A stretch of DNA of 64,000 nt, from contig NZ_JALJVY010000005.1 of the NCBI RefSeq assembly GCF_024168485.1, positions 238,051 through 302,050 on the forward strand, in the 5' to 3' direction. Positions within the stretch are counted from its first letter, which is position 1, and every line of letters starts with the position of its first letter. The position numbers and the translations under genes are program-made. The DNA is from Sphingobium sp. OAS761. Lineage in GTDB: Bacteria > Pseudomonadota > Alphaproteobacteria > Sphingomonadales > Sphingomonadaceae. Below the pieces are notes generated by a model. The model saw nothing but the letters and a program-made list of their open reading frames with translations. It did no database searches and was not told the DNA's origin. Shown piece after piece: positions 45,471 to 57,078 of this stretch.

Positions 45471-46112
45471 TCAGGGCGCGCTTTCCCGCCGGTCGTCCCG
45501 CAGGCCGCCGCACCCTTTCCAACTGCCCTCGCCAAAAGCGAGCTGCACGCGATCCGACCAGATGGCATCGCTCATCCCGTCGCTGCATGGGCCGGGTGTT
45601 GCGGTCAGGGCAAAACCGTCGCCCCATATATGAAGGCCATGCTCCCCACTCGCCTGCCGAACGGTGAATCGGCGCGCTGATATTTCCGGACGTTCCAGAA
45701 TCGCGACGTTGCCACTGACCGTTACGGCCCAGAACGGCTCGGTTCCGATCGCGCGATAGTCCGCTTTGGTGTCAGGGGCAGGCGATCGCGGCGCGTCCAC
45801 TGGCGGGGACGGCATTGCGGGACGTGGCGGCAAGGAGGAAGGGGCGGGCGACATGGCGGGACCGGCCGCCTCCCTTGCTTGCACGTCGGTGCGCGGTCGA
45901 TCGGTGGTGGCGGTGTCTCTGTCCGCTACGGGCGACTGGCCGCAGGCGGCGAGCAACAGCGAAGCGAGAGCAACGAAGCGCGCGGTGATGGCGGAACCTC
46001 CATCGTCGGAACGCGATCGAAGCGATCCAGCCGCAGATGATCGGCCCGCCAACGACCGGGGCGACGTCGGGCGGGGCGCCTGCTTGAAACGATAGCGCGC
46101 GCCCCTGCCCAT
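45471..46112 (-). CDS. Lipoprotein with a COG3650-type domain
   Basis: Up to 213 residues. The part from about 42 on looks like a lipoprotein: signal ARFVALASLLLAAC with the lipidated cysteine in LLAAC, a proline-rich linker (PPRPAMPSPPVDAPRSP), and a C-terminal domain with GTEPFWAVTVSGNVAILERPE, HIWGDGFALT and CSDGMSDAIW that resembles the COG3650 (YbaY/META-like) membrane proteins. The first 41 residues from the ATG at 46112 read as arginine- and serine-rich and are not like a signal. A good ribosome-binding site (GGAGG) lies seven bases before an ATC codon at 45989 that would give an ideal signal peptide, so the true start is uncertain. Placed 20 bases after gyrB. Confidence 0.65.
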   Translation of the reverse strand: MGRGARYRFKQAPRPTSPRSLAGRSSAAGSLRSRSDDGGSAITARFVALASLLLAACGQSPVADRDTATTDRPRTDVQAREAAGPAMSPAPSSLPPRPAMPSPPVDAPRSPAPDTKADYRAIGTEPFWAVTVSGNVAILERPEISARRFTVRQASGEHGLHIWGDGFALTATPGPCSDGMSDAIWSDRVQLAFGEGSWKGCGGLRDDRRESAP

Positions 46113-46131
46113 GGCTTTTCGACGACGCTGA

Positions 46132-48666
<2,535 letters not shown>

Positions 48667-48721
48667 CTAAAGCGAAACATGCCGCTTCCCCGCGCGGACG
48701 GCGCGGTTTATCTCTGCTGCC

Positions 48722-49207
48722 ATGTATCGCATCCTCATTCTCCTCATCCTGCTTGGCGCCTGTTCCGATACGCGCGAGGTGCCCGACGAATTGCCCAACA
48801 GCTCGCTGGCGGGCGCCCCGCGCGAGGAGGTGCCCGAAAGTCGCATGGATGCGCCGGTCGCGCGCCCGGTCACGATCGGCGAGGACGGACCGCGACTGGA
48901 TGCCTGCGGCGCAATGGGCCAGGTGACGCGGCCGGGTGCCGACGGATTGGCCCTGCGGGCGGCGCCGTTCGCCGACGCCGAGGTCATGGCGCGGCTGGCC
49001 GAGGGTGACCGCGCCTATGTCTGTACCCGCAGCCTCGACCAGAAATGGCTGGGCGTCGTCGTTCGTCCCGCGCCGGCACCGGACGGCGACGCGCAGCCAC
49101 CGGTCGATTGCGGCGTATCGTCGCCGGTCGACCGGAAGCAACCCTATGGCGGACCTTGTGCCAGCGGATGGGTGTCGAGCGTCTATATCCGCCTGATCGC
49201 GGGCTGA
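48722..49207 (+). CDS. SH3-domain lipoprotein
   Basis: 161 residues. The signal ends in LLGAC with C14 as the lipidated cysteine. A proline/glutamate-rich linker is followed by a bacterial SH3-like domain (about 62-161, VTRPGADGLALRAAPFADAEVMARLAEGDRAYV and CASGWVSSVYIRLIAG), with four cysteines (in LDACGAM, YVCTR, VDCGV and GPCASG) that could form disulfides in the periplasm. Such lipoproteins often bind peptidoglycan or its peptides. Monocistronic; divergent from gyrB. Followed by a 226-base gap before the MocR-type gene. Confidence 0.82.
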   Translation: MYRILILLILLGACSDTREVPDELPNSSLAGAPREEVPESRMDAPVARPVTIGEDGPRLDACGAMGQVTRPGADGLALRAAPFADAEVMARLAEGDRAYVCTRSLDQKWLGVVVRPAPAPDGDAQPPVDCGVSSPVDRKQPYGGPCASGWVSSVYIRLIAG

Positions 49208-49364
49208 CGTTCGGGCGACGGGCGCGCCTTCACGTTCGAATGCGAGAAAGGGCCGACCGGCTTTCGACCGGCCGGCCAGGAGCTAAGGAGCCGCGCGACA
49301 GGTCGATGGGGGCATCGGCCGGTCGCCGTCGAAGCCAGGGCGCGGCAAGGGCATATCTTCCACA

Positions 49365-49389
49365 ATTGGCCTTTTCCAAAAGAACCAAT
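49365..49389. promoter_or_regulatory. Possible MocR-type operator upstream of the regulator gene
   Basis: An inverted repeat ATTGG (49365-49369) and CCAAT (49385-49389) separated by 15 bases, with a second small symmetric core CTTTTCCAAAAG inside it. It lies 45 bases before the regulator start. MocR proteins often bind paired boxes next to their own gene. The match is visual; no binding is shown. Confidence 0.4.
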
Positions 49390-49433
49390 AGGCAATAAAT
49401 GGCATCTCACCTGCCACCGGGATATTGATTGCC

Positions 49434-50897
49434 ATGTCCACTTCTCATCTTCGTCCGCCCTCCCTGTTGCGCCTCCTGGGCGCCTGGCGCGCGCGCGACA
49501 GCGCGGAACCGGCCTATCGTCAGCTCGCGCAGGCGCTGCGCATGCTGATCCTTGACGGGCGGCTGGGGCTCGACGTGCGCCTGCCGGGCGAGCGGGAACT
49601 GGCGGCGGCGCTCGGCCTGTCGCGTACGACCATCGCGGCGGCGTTCGACCGGCTGCGCGACGAGGGCTATCTTGAAAGCCGGCAAGGGTCGGGCAGCGTC
49701 ACGCGCCTGCCGCCCGGCCGGGTGCAGCCGCCGGGACCCGATATCGACGCGACCAGCGGCGGCAACCTGCTCAACTGGACCCATGCGGCGCTGCCCGCCG
49801 CGCCCGGGGTCGCGGCGGCATGCCAGGCGGCGATCGAGGCGCTGCCCGCCTATCTGGACGATCTGGGCTATGATGCACTGGGTCTGCCGGTGCTGCGGCG
49901 GGCGATCGCGGCGCAATATGAGCGGCGGGGGTGTCCCACCACGCCGGACCAGATCATGGTGACCAATGGCGCACAGCAGGGCTTTTCGCTGCTGCTAAAA
50001 TGGCTGGCGGGGCCTGGCGACCGGGTGGTGATCGACCATCCCACCTATCATAATGCAATCCAGGCGTTGCAGCGCGCGCATGTCGTGCCGGTCCCGGTCG
50101 GCCTGCCCGCGCAGGGTTGGGACATCGACGCGATGGATGCTGCCTTTCGCCAGACCAGTCCGCGCTTCGCCTATGTCATCGCCGATTTCCACAATCCCAC
50201 CGGGCGCAGCATGGACCCGGCAACCCGCCGCGCACTGGTGGCGGCGGCCACACGCAGCCACACGCCGCTGGTCATCGACGAAACGATGGTCGCAACCGGG
50301 CTGGATTTCGCGCCGCCGCCTCCGGTCGCCTGTCACGACCCGTCGGGCCGTCACGTCTTCACCATGGGTTCGGCGAGCAAGATCTACTGGGGCGGGTTGC
50401 GCACCGGCTGGATACGCGCGGACGCGCAGACCATCGCCGCCCTGGGCCGGCTGCGCACGACCATGGACATGGCCAGCCCGGTGCTGGACCAGCTCGCGGT
50501 CGCGCATCTGGTGGAGGGGGATGCGGGCCTGGGGCCACGCGCCGGCATTCTGCGCCAGCGGCGCGACCATCTGATGGGGTTGATCGAGGCGCGCCTGCCG
50601 CATTGGAGGGTCGAGGCGCCGGCTGGTGGACTGTCGCTCTGGGCCGAACTCCCCCGTGCGGAGGCGAGCGCGCTCGCGGCGCTGGCCGAAAGCCTGGGCG
50701 TGCGGGTAGCGGCCGGACCGCGCTTCGGTGTCAGCGGCGCATTCGAACGTTTCCTGCGCCTGCCTTTCACGCTGAACGAGGCGCAACTGGAAACCGGGGT
50801 GGAGCGGCTGGTGGAAGCCGATGCCCGTCTCCATGCGCGCCAGCCGCGCGGCCGAGACCCGCTGGCGCTCGCACTGGAGGCCGACCGATTGATCTGA
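49434..50897 (+). CDS. MocR-type GntR/aminotransferase transcription factor (YczR-like)
   Basis: 487 residues with two parts. An N-terminal GntR winged helix (about 25-90, AYRQLAQALRMLILDGRL, LPGERELAAALGLSRTTIAAAFDRL) is fused to a fold-type I aminotransferase-like domain that binds PLP through the lysine in GSASKIYWGGLRTGW; VTNGAQQGFSLLLKWL and FHNPTGRSM are typical. Such proteins sense PLP or an amino acid. The usual partner of YczR, a YczE-type membrane protein, is not in the window. The ATG at 49434 is preferred to a TTG nine bases upstream. A possible operator lies upstream (49365-49389). Confidence 0.87.
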   Translation: MSTSHLRPPSLLRLLGAWRARDSAEPAYRQLAQALRMLILDGRLGLDVRLPGERELAAALGLSRTTIAAAFDRLRDEGYLESRQGSGSVTRLPPGRVQPPGPDIDATSGGNLLNWTHAALPAAPGVAAACQAAIEALPAYLDDLGYDALGLPVLRRAIAAQYERRGCPTTPDQIMVTNGAQQGFSLLLKWLAGPGDRVVIDHPTYHNAIQALQRAHVVPVPVGLPAQGWDIDAMDAAFRQTSPRFAYVIADFHNPTGRSMDPATRRALVAAATRSHTPLVIDETMVATGLDFAPPPPVACHDPSGRHVFTMGSASKIYWGGLRTGWIRADAQTIAALGRLRTTMDMASPVLDQLAVAHLVEGDAGLGPRAGILRQRRDHLMGLIEARLPHWRVEAPAGGLSLWAELPRAEASALAALAESLGVRVAAGPRFGVSGAFERFLRLPFTLNEAQLETGVERLVEADARLHARQPRGRDPLALALEADRLI

Positions 50898-50913
50898 CCG
50901 GAAACAGCTGAGG

Positions 50914-50949
50914 AAAAAGGCCGCGCGGAACGGTCCACGCGGCCTTTTT
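50914..50949. terminator. Bidirectional terminator between the MocR-type gene and ppa
   Basis: Twelve-bp inverted repeat AAAAAGGCCGCG (50914-50925) with CGCGGCCTTTTT (50938-50949), plus three further inner pairs. Each end supplies a run of five T residues on its own strand, so it can end both convergent genes. Confidence 0.9.
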
Positions 50950-50968
50950 CGTTACATGTTTTGCCCGG

Positions 50969-51511
50969 TCAAGCGGCCTTCTTGCCAGCATGATAGCGCT
51001 CGATCGCCTCGATCGTGATGCGCTTGGCATCTTCCGCGCCGCCCCATGTACCGACCCGCACCCACTTCTTCTTTTCCAGATCTTTGTAGTGGGTGAAGAA
51101 ATGTTCGATCTGCTCCATGACGATGCCGGGCAGGTCGTCCTTCTCGCTCACATTGGAATAATAAGGGAAGACGGAATCGGCCGGTACGCAGACCAGCTTT
51201 TCGTCGCCGCCCGCTTCATCTTCCAGGTTCAGCACCGCGATCGGCCGCGCGGCGATCACCGATCCGGGGATGAAGGGCGACCGTGCGATCACCAGCGCGT
51301 CGAGCGGATCCCCATCGGGCGACAGCGTATGCGGCACGAAGCCGTAATTGGCCGGATAGCGCATCGGCGTGTGCAGGATGCGGTCCACGAACAGGGCGCC
51401 CGACGCCTTGTCGAACTCATATTTCACAGGCTCGCCGCCGGTCGGCACCTCGATGATGACGTTCAGGCTGTTGGGCGGATCGTTGCCGACCGGGATCAGT
51501 TCGATATTCAT
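50969..51511 (-). CDS. ppa: Inorganic pyrophosphatase
   Basis: Hydrolyses pyrophosphate and drives biosynthetic reactions; cytosolic, magnesium-dependent family I enzyme. 180 residues. Active-site residues are seen in VIIEVPTGGEPVKYEFDK, YPANYGFVPHTLSPDGDPLDALV (the D-x-D-x-x-D-type metal site) and KDLEKKKWVRVGTW. Complete and typical in length. It converges with the MocR-type gene; a shared terminator lies between them. Confidence 0.97.
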   Translation of the reverse strand: MNIELIPVGNDPPNSLNVIIEVPTGGEPVKYEFDKASGALFVDRILHTPMRYPANYGFVPHTLSPDGDPLDALVIARSPFIPGSVIAARPIAVLNLEDEAGGDEKLVCVPADSVFPYYSNVSEKDDLPGIVMEQIEHFFTHYKDLEKKKWVRVGTWGGAEDAKRITIEAIERYHAGKKAA

Positions 51512-51549
51512 GAAAACGCCTTTTTGTTACGCGTTGGTTTGCGGGTGAG

Positions 51550-53466
51550 TCATGTTCTCGGTTTAAGGAGCCTGTCGAGGCTGCCTTCACCCTCTCCTGT
51601 CTTTTCGAGGCGCGGATAGCGCAGGCCGCCCGAATAATCGAGTGACAAAGTGCGGTAATATTTGTCCTGCTTCAGGATGATCTGGATCGGCGTCTTGGCC
51701 CTGATCGCGGCTTTCCAGACGTCCGGTGAAAATTCGTCGCCATTGACCGCGATGATCTTCGCGCCGACCGTAAGTCCCGCCTTGAACGCCGCGCTGTCCC
51801 AGATGACGGCGGAAATGTCGCCGTCATTCTTGACGTTCAGGCCGATGCCATAGGCCTGGTCGACATATTTGCCCGATCCTTCCGCGGCCTTGGTGTAGCT
51901 GTTGGGTTCATCGGCATAGACCAGCTTGTAGCCGCCCATGAAGAAACCGCCCTTCGGCGTCTCCCCGGTCGTGCTGTCCACATATTTATGGAAGAAGCCG
52001 GCCCAGTCATATGGCGCGATGCCGTTCAACGTCCGGATGAGGTCGTCGCGGTTGTAGACAACTTCGCCCCAGTCGCCGGGATTGATCCCGAAAAAGGCCT
52101 TGGCGAAATCGTCGAGGCCCTTGCGGCCGCGCGTCGCCTTGCTGATGATTGCATCGGCCTCCAGCCACATCATCAGCCCTTCATTATAATAATCCTCCGA
52201 GCGCTGCCAGCTGGTCCAGCCTTTGGGCCGGCGGGCGGAGATGACGGGATCTAGCGTGGTATCCTCCAGCGGGCGCCAGCGGCGGCCAACCGCCGTGTCG
52301 AGCCGCGCGGCAATGCTGGCATAGGCGTCCAGCGTCTCCTGCTTGGTGAACAGCCCCGACCGCGCGCCCAGCACATAGCCCCAGAACTGGGTCTGCCCTT
52401 CATAGACCCACAGCAGATTGTCCTGCATCGGCGTGCGGAAATCGGGCGTCCACAGCAGGTCGGGCCGGCGGAACTTGCCATCCCAGCTATGGGTGAATTC
52501 GTGCGGAAGCAGGTTGCGGTCCAGCAGCGCCTTTCCGGCATCCCAGTCCTTGAAATAGCCCGGTTCGACCTGGTTTTCGGAGCTGCGATGATGTTCGAGC
52601 CCGATCCCGCCCATTTCGTCGGTGATGGCGAGCAGGAAGTCATAATGATCGAAATGATAGGCGCCGAACAGCTTGCCCGCCTCGGCCACCAGCTTGCGGT
52701 GTTTCGCCATCTGTTCGGGCTTGTAGGCCAGTTCGTCGGCATCGTCGGCGACCATGTTCAGCGTGACGTTGCTGCCCAGGTCCACCGCCTTGAAATAGCG
52801 CCCGGCAAAGACCGGGGAATCCTGCAACGCTTCATAATCGATGGTGTCGTAGGTGACGGTATCGCCCGCCTTCGTGCCGCGCAGCGCCGTCGCCGCCTGC
52901 CAGCCGGCGGGATAAATGACGCTGGCCCGTATCGGAATCTGGCGTGTATAATAGCCCGCCGGGTATAGCGACACCTGCTCCCACTGGATGTTCATCATCT
53001 TGGGCGTGATGACCACGCGACCCTGGTTGGGCTGGGTCGCGGACAGGAACTGGAAGGATGCGACGATTTCGGTCGCGTCCTGCGGCACGTCCACCTTGAA
53101 AGCATAGACGTCCAGCGGATCGCGCACCCACTGGACCGGCTGCCCGTTGGCGGTGATGACCAGATCGGTCAGCTTTTCGATCTGGCCGCGCGGCGCGTGG
53201 TTGCCGGGCAGCCATTCAGGCATCAGCAAGGTCATCGGTCCGGCGCCCGCGACCGGGATGGTCTCCTTCACGCGATAGATGCGCTGGGTTATGTCGCTGG
53301 CGTCGACTTCCAGCCGGATGGTGCCGGGATAGGGCGTATCCTTCGGCGCGGGCGTGGCGTCGTCGACGGGCAGGGCGGTCGGTTTCGACCGGATCGCGTC
53401 CTGCGCGGACAGCGGGCCTGCGATGGCCGTGGAAAGGAAGAGTGCGGCAGCAAGGCTGCGGATCAT
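51550..53466 (-). CDS. M61-family peptidase with PDZ domain, exported
   Basis: 638 residues from the ATG at 53466 (CTGGAG upstream). A signal peptide (about 1-21, AGPLSAQ) is followed by an N-terminal beta-rich domain, a glycyl aminopeptidase-type catalytic domain with H322-E323-x-x-H326 (PHEFTHSWDGKFRRP), the downstream glutamate region VYEGQTQFWG, and a C-terminal PDZ domain (about 545-625, GIGLNVKNDGDISAVIWDS, LTVGAKIIAVNGDEF). Probably a periplasmic peptidase. It is divergent from hisS with 143 bases between starts. Confidence 0.92.
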   Translation of the reverse strand: MIRSLAAALFLSTAIAGPLSAQDAIRSKPTALPVDDATPAPKDTPYPGTIRLEVDASDITQRIYRVKETIPVAGAGPMTLLMPEWLPGNHAPRGQIEKLTDLVITANGQPVQWVRDPLDVYAFKVDVPQDATEIVASFQFLSATQPNQGRVVITPKMMNIQWEQVSLYPAGYYTRQIPIRASVIYPAGWQAATALRGTKAGDTVTYDTIDYEALQDSPVFAGRYFKAVDLGSNVTLNMVADDADELAYKPEQMAKHRKLVAEAGKLFGAYHFDHYDFLLAITDEMGGIGLEHHRSSENQVEPGYFKDWDAGKALLDRNLLPHEFTHSWDGKFRRPDLLWTPDFRTPMQDNLLWVYEGQTQFWGYVLGARSGLFTKQETLDAYASIAARLDTAVGRRWRPLEDTTLDPVISARRPKGWTSWQRSEDYYNEGLMMWLEADAIISKATRGRKGLDDFAKAFFGINPGDWGEVVYNRDDLIRTLNGIAPYDWAGFFHKYVDSTTGETPKGGFFMGGYKLVYADEPNSYTKAAEGSGKYVDQAYGIGLNVKNDGDISAVIWDSAAFKAGLTVGAKIIAVNGDEFSPDVWKAAIRAKTPIQIILKQDKYYRTLSLDYSGGLRYPRLEKTGEGEGSLDRLLKPRT

Positions 53467-53609
53467 GGATGTCTCCAGAAAATTGGGCGGGCCGGCCGGC
53501 CCGGATGGCATACAGCATGGCGGCAGGAACAGGCCGCGTCCACCCCTTGATGGACGGGTGTAAAAACCGCGTTTCCTTGGGGTTGAATTACCGCTAAAGG
53601 CGCTGCCCC

Positions 53610-54872
53610 ATGGCCAGAATAGAAACGCCGCGCCCGATACGCGGCACGCAGGACATGCTGGGCGGCACGCCCGAGGCTTTTCAGGAGAGGTTCGCGCATG
53701 TGGTCGCGACCTTCGACCGCGTGCGCCGCCTCTACGGATTCCAGCGGGTCGAGGTGCCCGTTTTCGAAGCGACCGCCGTCTTCGCCCGGTCGCTGGGCGA
53801 AAGCACCGACGTCGTGTCCAAGGAAATGTACACGTTCGAGGATCGCGGCGGCGATTCCGTTACTTTGCGCCCGGAATTCACTGCGGGCATTTCGCGCGCC
53901 TACATCACCGAAGGGTGGCAGCAATATGCCCCGCTGAAGATCGCCACCCACGGCCCGCTGTTCCGCTACGAACGCCCGCAAAAGGGCCGTTTCCGCCAGT
54001 TTCACCAGCTGGACGCCGAAATCATCGGCGCGGGCGAACCGGGCGCCGACGTGGAATTGCTGGTGCTGGCCGACCAGTTGCTGCGGGAACTGGGCGTATC
54101 GGACGGGGTGACGCTGACGCTCAACACGCTTGGCGACGCGCCGAGCCGGGAGGCGTGGCGCACGGCGCTGATCGCCCATTTCGAGGCGCATCGGGGCGAA
54201 CTGTCGGAAGACAGCGTCGAACGGCTGGCGAAGAACCCGCTCCGCATCCTCGACAGCAAGGACCCGCGTGATCGCCCGATCGCCGACAGCGCGCCGGACA
54301 TCGACGCCTGTCTGACCGACGAGGCGCGCGGCTTCTTCGAAAAGGTGACGAGCGGCCTCGATGCCGCGGGCGTGGCATGGGAACGCAATGCCCGGCTGGT
54401 GCGCGGCCTGGATTATTATCGCCACACCGCCTTCGAGTTCGTCACCGACCGGCTGGGCGCACAGGGAACCGTGCTGGGCGGTGGCCGCTATGACGGCCTG
54501 ATCGAAAATCTGGGCGGTCCCTCGACCCCGGCGGTCGGTTGGGCGGCGGGGATCGAACGGCTGGCCATGCTGGTCGATGCGCCGGAAATCCAGAAGATCG
54601 ATGTAGCGGTTATTCCGATGGGCGAAGCGGCCGAAGTGGCGGCAACAGGCATCGTCGCGAATCTGCGGCGGGCGGGCGTTGCCACTGACATGGGCTATCG
54701 CGGCAACATGAAGAAACGCATGCAGCGGGCCAATGCATCGGGCGCGCGGTGGGCGATCATATTGGGTGAGGACGAACTGGCGCGTGGCGAAGCGTCCGTA
54801 CGCAACCTGGGTACCGGCGAGCAGCATGCTGTGGCGCTGGATGCCCTGATCGCGACGGTGACCGCGCTCTGA
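53610..54872 (+). CDS. hisS: Histidyl-tRNA synthetase
   Basis: Class II aminoacyl-tRNA synthetase for histidine. 420 residues. Motif 2 region [20 protein letters not shown], histidine-specific [12 protein letters not shown], and motif 3 [14 protein letters not shown] are all present, as is the C-terminal anticodon-binding domain (about 325-420, [17 protein letters not shown]). The stop overlaps the prfA start by one base (TGATG). hisS-prfA-prmC is a conserved translation-related run. Confidence 0.97.
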   Translation: MARIETPRPIRGTQDMLGGTPEAFQERFAHVVATFDRVRRLYGFQRVEVPVFEATAVFARSLGESTDVVSKEMYTFEDRGGDSVTLRPEFTAGISRAYITEGWQQYAPLKIATHGPLFRYERPQKGRFRQFHQLDAEIIGAGEPGADVELLVLADQLLRELGVSDGVTLTLNTLGDAPSREAWRTALIAHFEAHRGELSEDSVERLAKNPLRILDSKDPRDRPIADSAPDIDACLTDEARGFFEKVTSGLDAAGVAWERNARLVRGLDYYRHTAFEFVTDRLGAQGTVLGGGRYDGLIENLGGPSTPAVGWAAGIERLAMLVDAPEIQKIDVAVIPMGEAAEVAATGIVANLRRAGVATDMGYRGNMKKRMQRANASGARWAIILGEDELARGEASVRNLGTGEQHAVALDALIATVTAL

Positions 54873-55957
54873 TGCACATTTCCGCAGAACGCATCGCGCA
54901 GATCGAGGCGCGCAAGGACGAGGTGCAGGCGTCGATGACGCGGAGCGACCTTGCGCCTGAAACATTCGTGCGGCTGTCGAAGGAGTATGCGGAGATCGAG
55001 CCGGTCGCGCGGGCGGCGGCCGAGTTGCGTCGGTTGCGGCAGGAATTGTCCGCCCTGGAAACGATGACCAGCGGCGAGGAAGCGGACCCCGCCATGCGCG
55101 AGATGGCGCAGGAGGAGATGCAGATCCTGCGCGGTCAGCTGCCCGAGGCGGAACGCGCGCTGGCGATTCAGCTTCTGCCCCGCGATGCGGCCGACGCGCG
55201 CCCGGCCATGCTGGAAATCCGCGCCGGCACGGGCGGGGACGAAGCCGCCCTGTTCGCCGGCGATCTGTTCCGCATGTACCAGCGTTATGCCGATACGCAG
55301 GGTTGGAAGATGGAGATGATGTCCGCCAACGCGTCCGAGCAGGGCGGCTTCAAGGAAGTGGTGGCCAGCGTGAACGGCGCGGGGGTCTTCGCCAAGCTGA
55401 AGTTCGAAAGCGGCGTCCATCGCGTGCAGCGCGTGCCCGCGACGGAAAGCGGGGGACGCATCCATACCAGCGCGGCGACCGTGGCGGTACTGCCCGAGCC
55501 GGAGGAAGTCGATGTCCAGATCGCGGACGCCGACCTCAAGATCGACATTTATCGCGCCAGCGGCGCGGGCGGGCAGCATGTGAACACGACCGACAGTGCC
55601 GTGCGCATCACCCATCTGCCGAGCGGCATCGTGGTGACGCAGCAGGACGAGCGGTCGCAGCACAAGAATAAGGCCAAGGCGATGCAGGTGCTGCGCGCCC
55701 GGCTGTACGAGGCGGAGCGCGAACGCAGCCAGAGCGAGCAGGCTGGCGCGCGCAAGGCGATGGTGGGATCGGGCGACAGGTCGGAGCGCATCCGCACCTA
55801 TAATTTCCCGCAGGGGCGCGTCACCGATCATCGCATCAACCTGACGCTGCACCGCCTGCCTGAAATATTGGAAGGCCCCGGGCTGTCGGAAGTCATCGAT
55901 GCGCTGATCGCAGAGGATGAAGCGGCGCGGCTGGCCCAACTGGACGGCGTCGGGTGA
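54872..55957 (+). CDS. prfA: Peptide chain release factor 1
   Basis: Releases the finished protein at UAA and UAG codons. 361 residues, the typical length. The stop-codon recognition tripeptide is P-A-T in [18 protein letters not shown], and the catalytic GGQ is at residues 233-235 ([19 protein letters not shown]). Coupled to hisS upstream; its stop overlaps the GTG start of prmC, whose product methylates the GGQ glutamine, so the partners are encoded together. Confidence 0.98.
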   Translation: MHISAERIAQIEARKDEVQASMTRSDLAPETFVRLSKEYAEIEPVARAAAELRRLRQELSALETMTSGEEADPAMREMAQEEMQILRGQLPEAERALAIQLLPRDAADARPAMLEIRAGTGGDEAALFAGDLFRMYQRYADTQGWKMEMMSANASEQGGFKEVVASVNGAGVFAKLKFESGVHRVQRVPATESGGRIHTSAATVAVLPEPEEVDVQIADADLKIDIYRASGAGGQHVNTTDSAVRITHLPSGIVVTQQDERSQHKNKAKAMQVLRARLYEAERERSQSEQAGARKAMVGSGDRSERIRTYNFPQGRVTDHRINLTLHRLPEILEGPGLSEVIDALIAEDEAARLAQLDGVG

Positions 55958-56772
55958 GCATCGCGGACGCGCTGCGGACGGCGACAGCCGGCCTGGCGCC
56001 GACCAGCGACACGCCGCGGCTGGACGCGGAATTGCTGATGGCCCACGCGCTGGGGCTCGCACGCACCGACATGCTGCTGCGGCAGCGCGACCTTATGGTG
56101 CCGCCCGGTTTTGCCGATCTGCTGGCCCGGCGCATGGCCGGTGCGCCGATCGCGCACATTACCGGTATCCGCGACTTCTGGACCATCACCCTGCGGGTCA
56201 CGCCCGATGTGTTGATCCCCAGGCCGGACAGCGAAACCCTGATCGAGGCGGCGGTCGCGCATTTCGGTGGCCGCGGCCCGGCCACCATATTGGACCTTGG
56301 CACCGGGTCGGGCGCATTGCTGCTTGCCGCGCTGGACCAGTGGCCCGGCGCGCGTGGCGTGGGTGTCGATGCCTCGCCTGCCGCGCTGGCGGTGGCGCAG
56401 GACAATGCGCGACGGCTGGGCTTCGCCGATCGCGCCGAATTCGCCTTGGGGGACTGGGGGGCCGGGATCGGCGGGGCGTTCGACCTGTTGCTGATAAATC
56501 CGCCCTATATCGCGCGGGACGCTGCGCTGTCAGGGGATGTGCTGCACGAACCTGGCTGCGCCTTGTTCGCCGGCATCGACGGGCTTGATGATTATCGCAG
56601 GATCGCACCGGACCTGCCGCGCCTGATCGCCCCGAACGGCCTGGCCGCCATCGAGATCGGCCATGGCCAGCGTGCATCGGTAAGCGCGCTCTTCGAAGCG
56701 CAGGGGCTGGCCGTCTCTGCCTTGCCTGATCTTGCAGGAAAGGATCGTTGCCTTGCCGCGACAAGGGACTGA
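55954..56772 (+). CDS. prmC: Release factor glutamine methyltransferase
   Basis: AdoMet-dependent enzyme that methylates the GGQ glutamine of release factors. 272 residues from a GTG start overlapping the prfA stop by four bases. AdoMet-binding motif [18 protein letters not shown], catalytic N182-P-P-Y185 ([11 protein letters not shown]), and the N-terminal helical substrate-binding part ([17 protein letters not shown]). Its position after prfA is the usual one. Confidence 0.97.
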   Translation: MSIADALRTATAGLAPTSDTPRLDAELLMAHALGLARTDMLLRQRDLMVPPGFADLLARRMAGAPIAHITGIRDFWTITLRVTPDVLIPRPDSETLIEAAVAHFGGRGPATILDLGTGSGALLLAALDQWPGARGVGVDASPAALAVAQDNARRLGFADRAEFALGDWGAGIGGAFDLLLINPPYIARDAALSGDVLHEPGCALFAGIDGLDDYRRIAPDLPRLIAPNGLAAIEIGHGQRASVSALFEAQGLAVSALPDLAGKDRCLAATRD

Positions 56773-57078
56773 ATGAAAATTGCGGCAGGATGCGTGAAAT
56801 TCGCTTGGTTTATGCCGCGAAAGTCACTACATCGGGCCCTAGGAGACGGCACTCTCTCGCGACATGGCCCGTAAGGCCGTTGATGGAAAAGGCCGTTTTC
56901 GCTCCTGCAAGTCATGACGGCGCTCCTGCGCAGCGCCTCTGGCCGGAAGGGCAAGAGCCATGCTGTGGCTCCTGTCCGGCAGGGCTTTACCCGGACGATG
57001 CGATGACCGGGCTTTTGGGATGGCGATGAAATACAGACTTTCAGCCAGGATGATGACAGCGAACGCAAGGATCACGTC
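56773..57078 (+). other. 306-base intergenic stretch upstream of the DUF4167 gene
   Basis: No convincing gene. Weak promoter-like elements only: TTGGTT near 56804 with TACATC about 18 bases on. A possible short hairpin with stem CCCGG/CCGGG and CTTTTG after it lies near 56991-57018, too weak to call a terminator. It most likely holds the promoter and leader of the next gene. Confidence 0.4.

Noticed and set aside
56748..57029. 93-codon plus-strand frame between prmC and the DUF4167 gene
   Set aside because: Starts inside prmC, lacks a ribosome-binding site, and the translation has no conserved-looking pattern.
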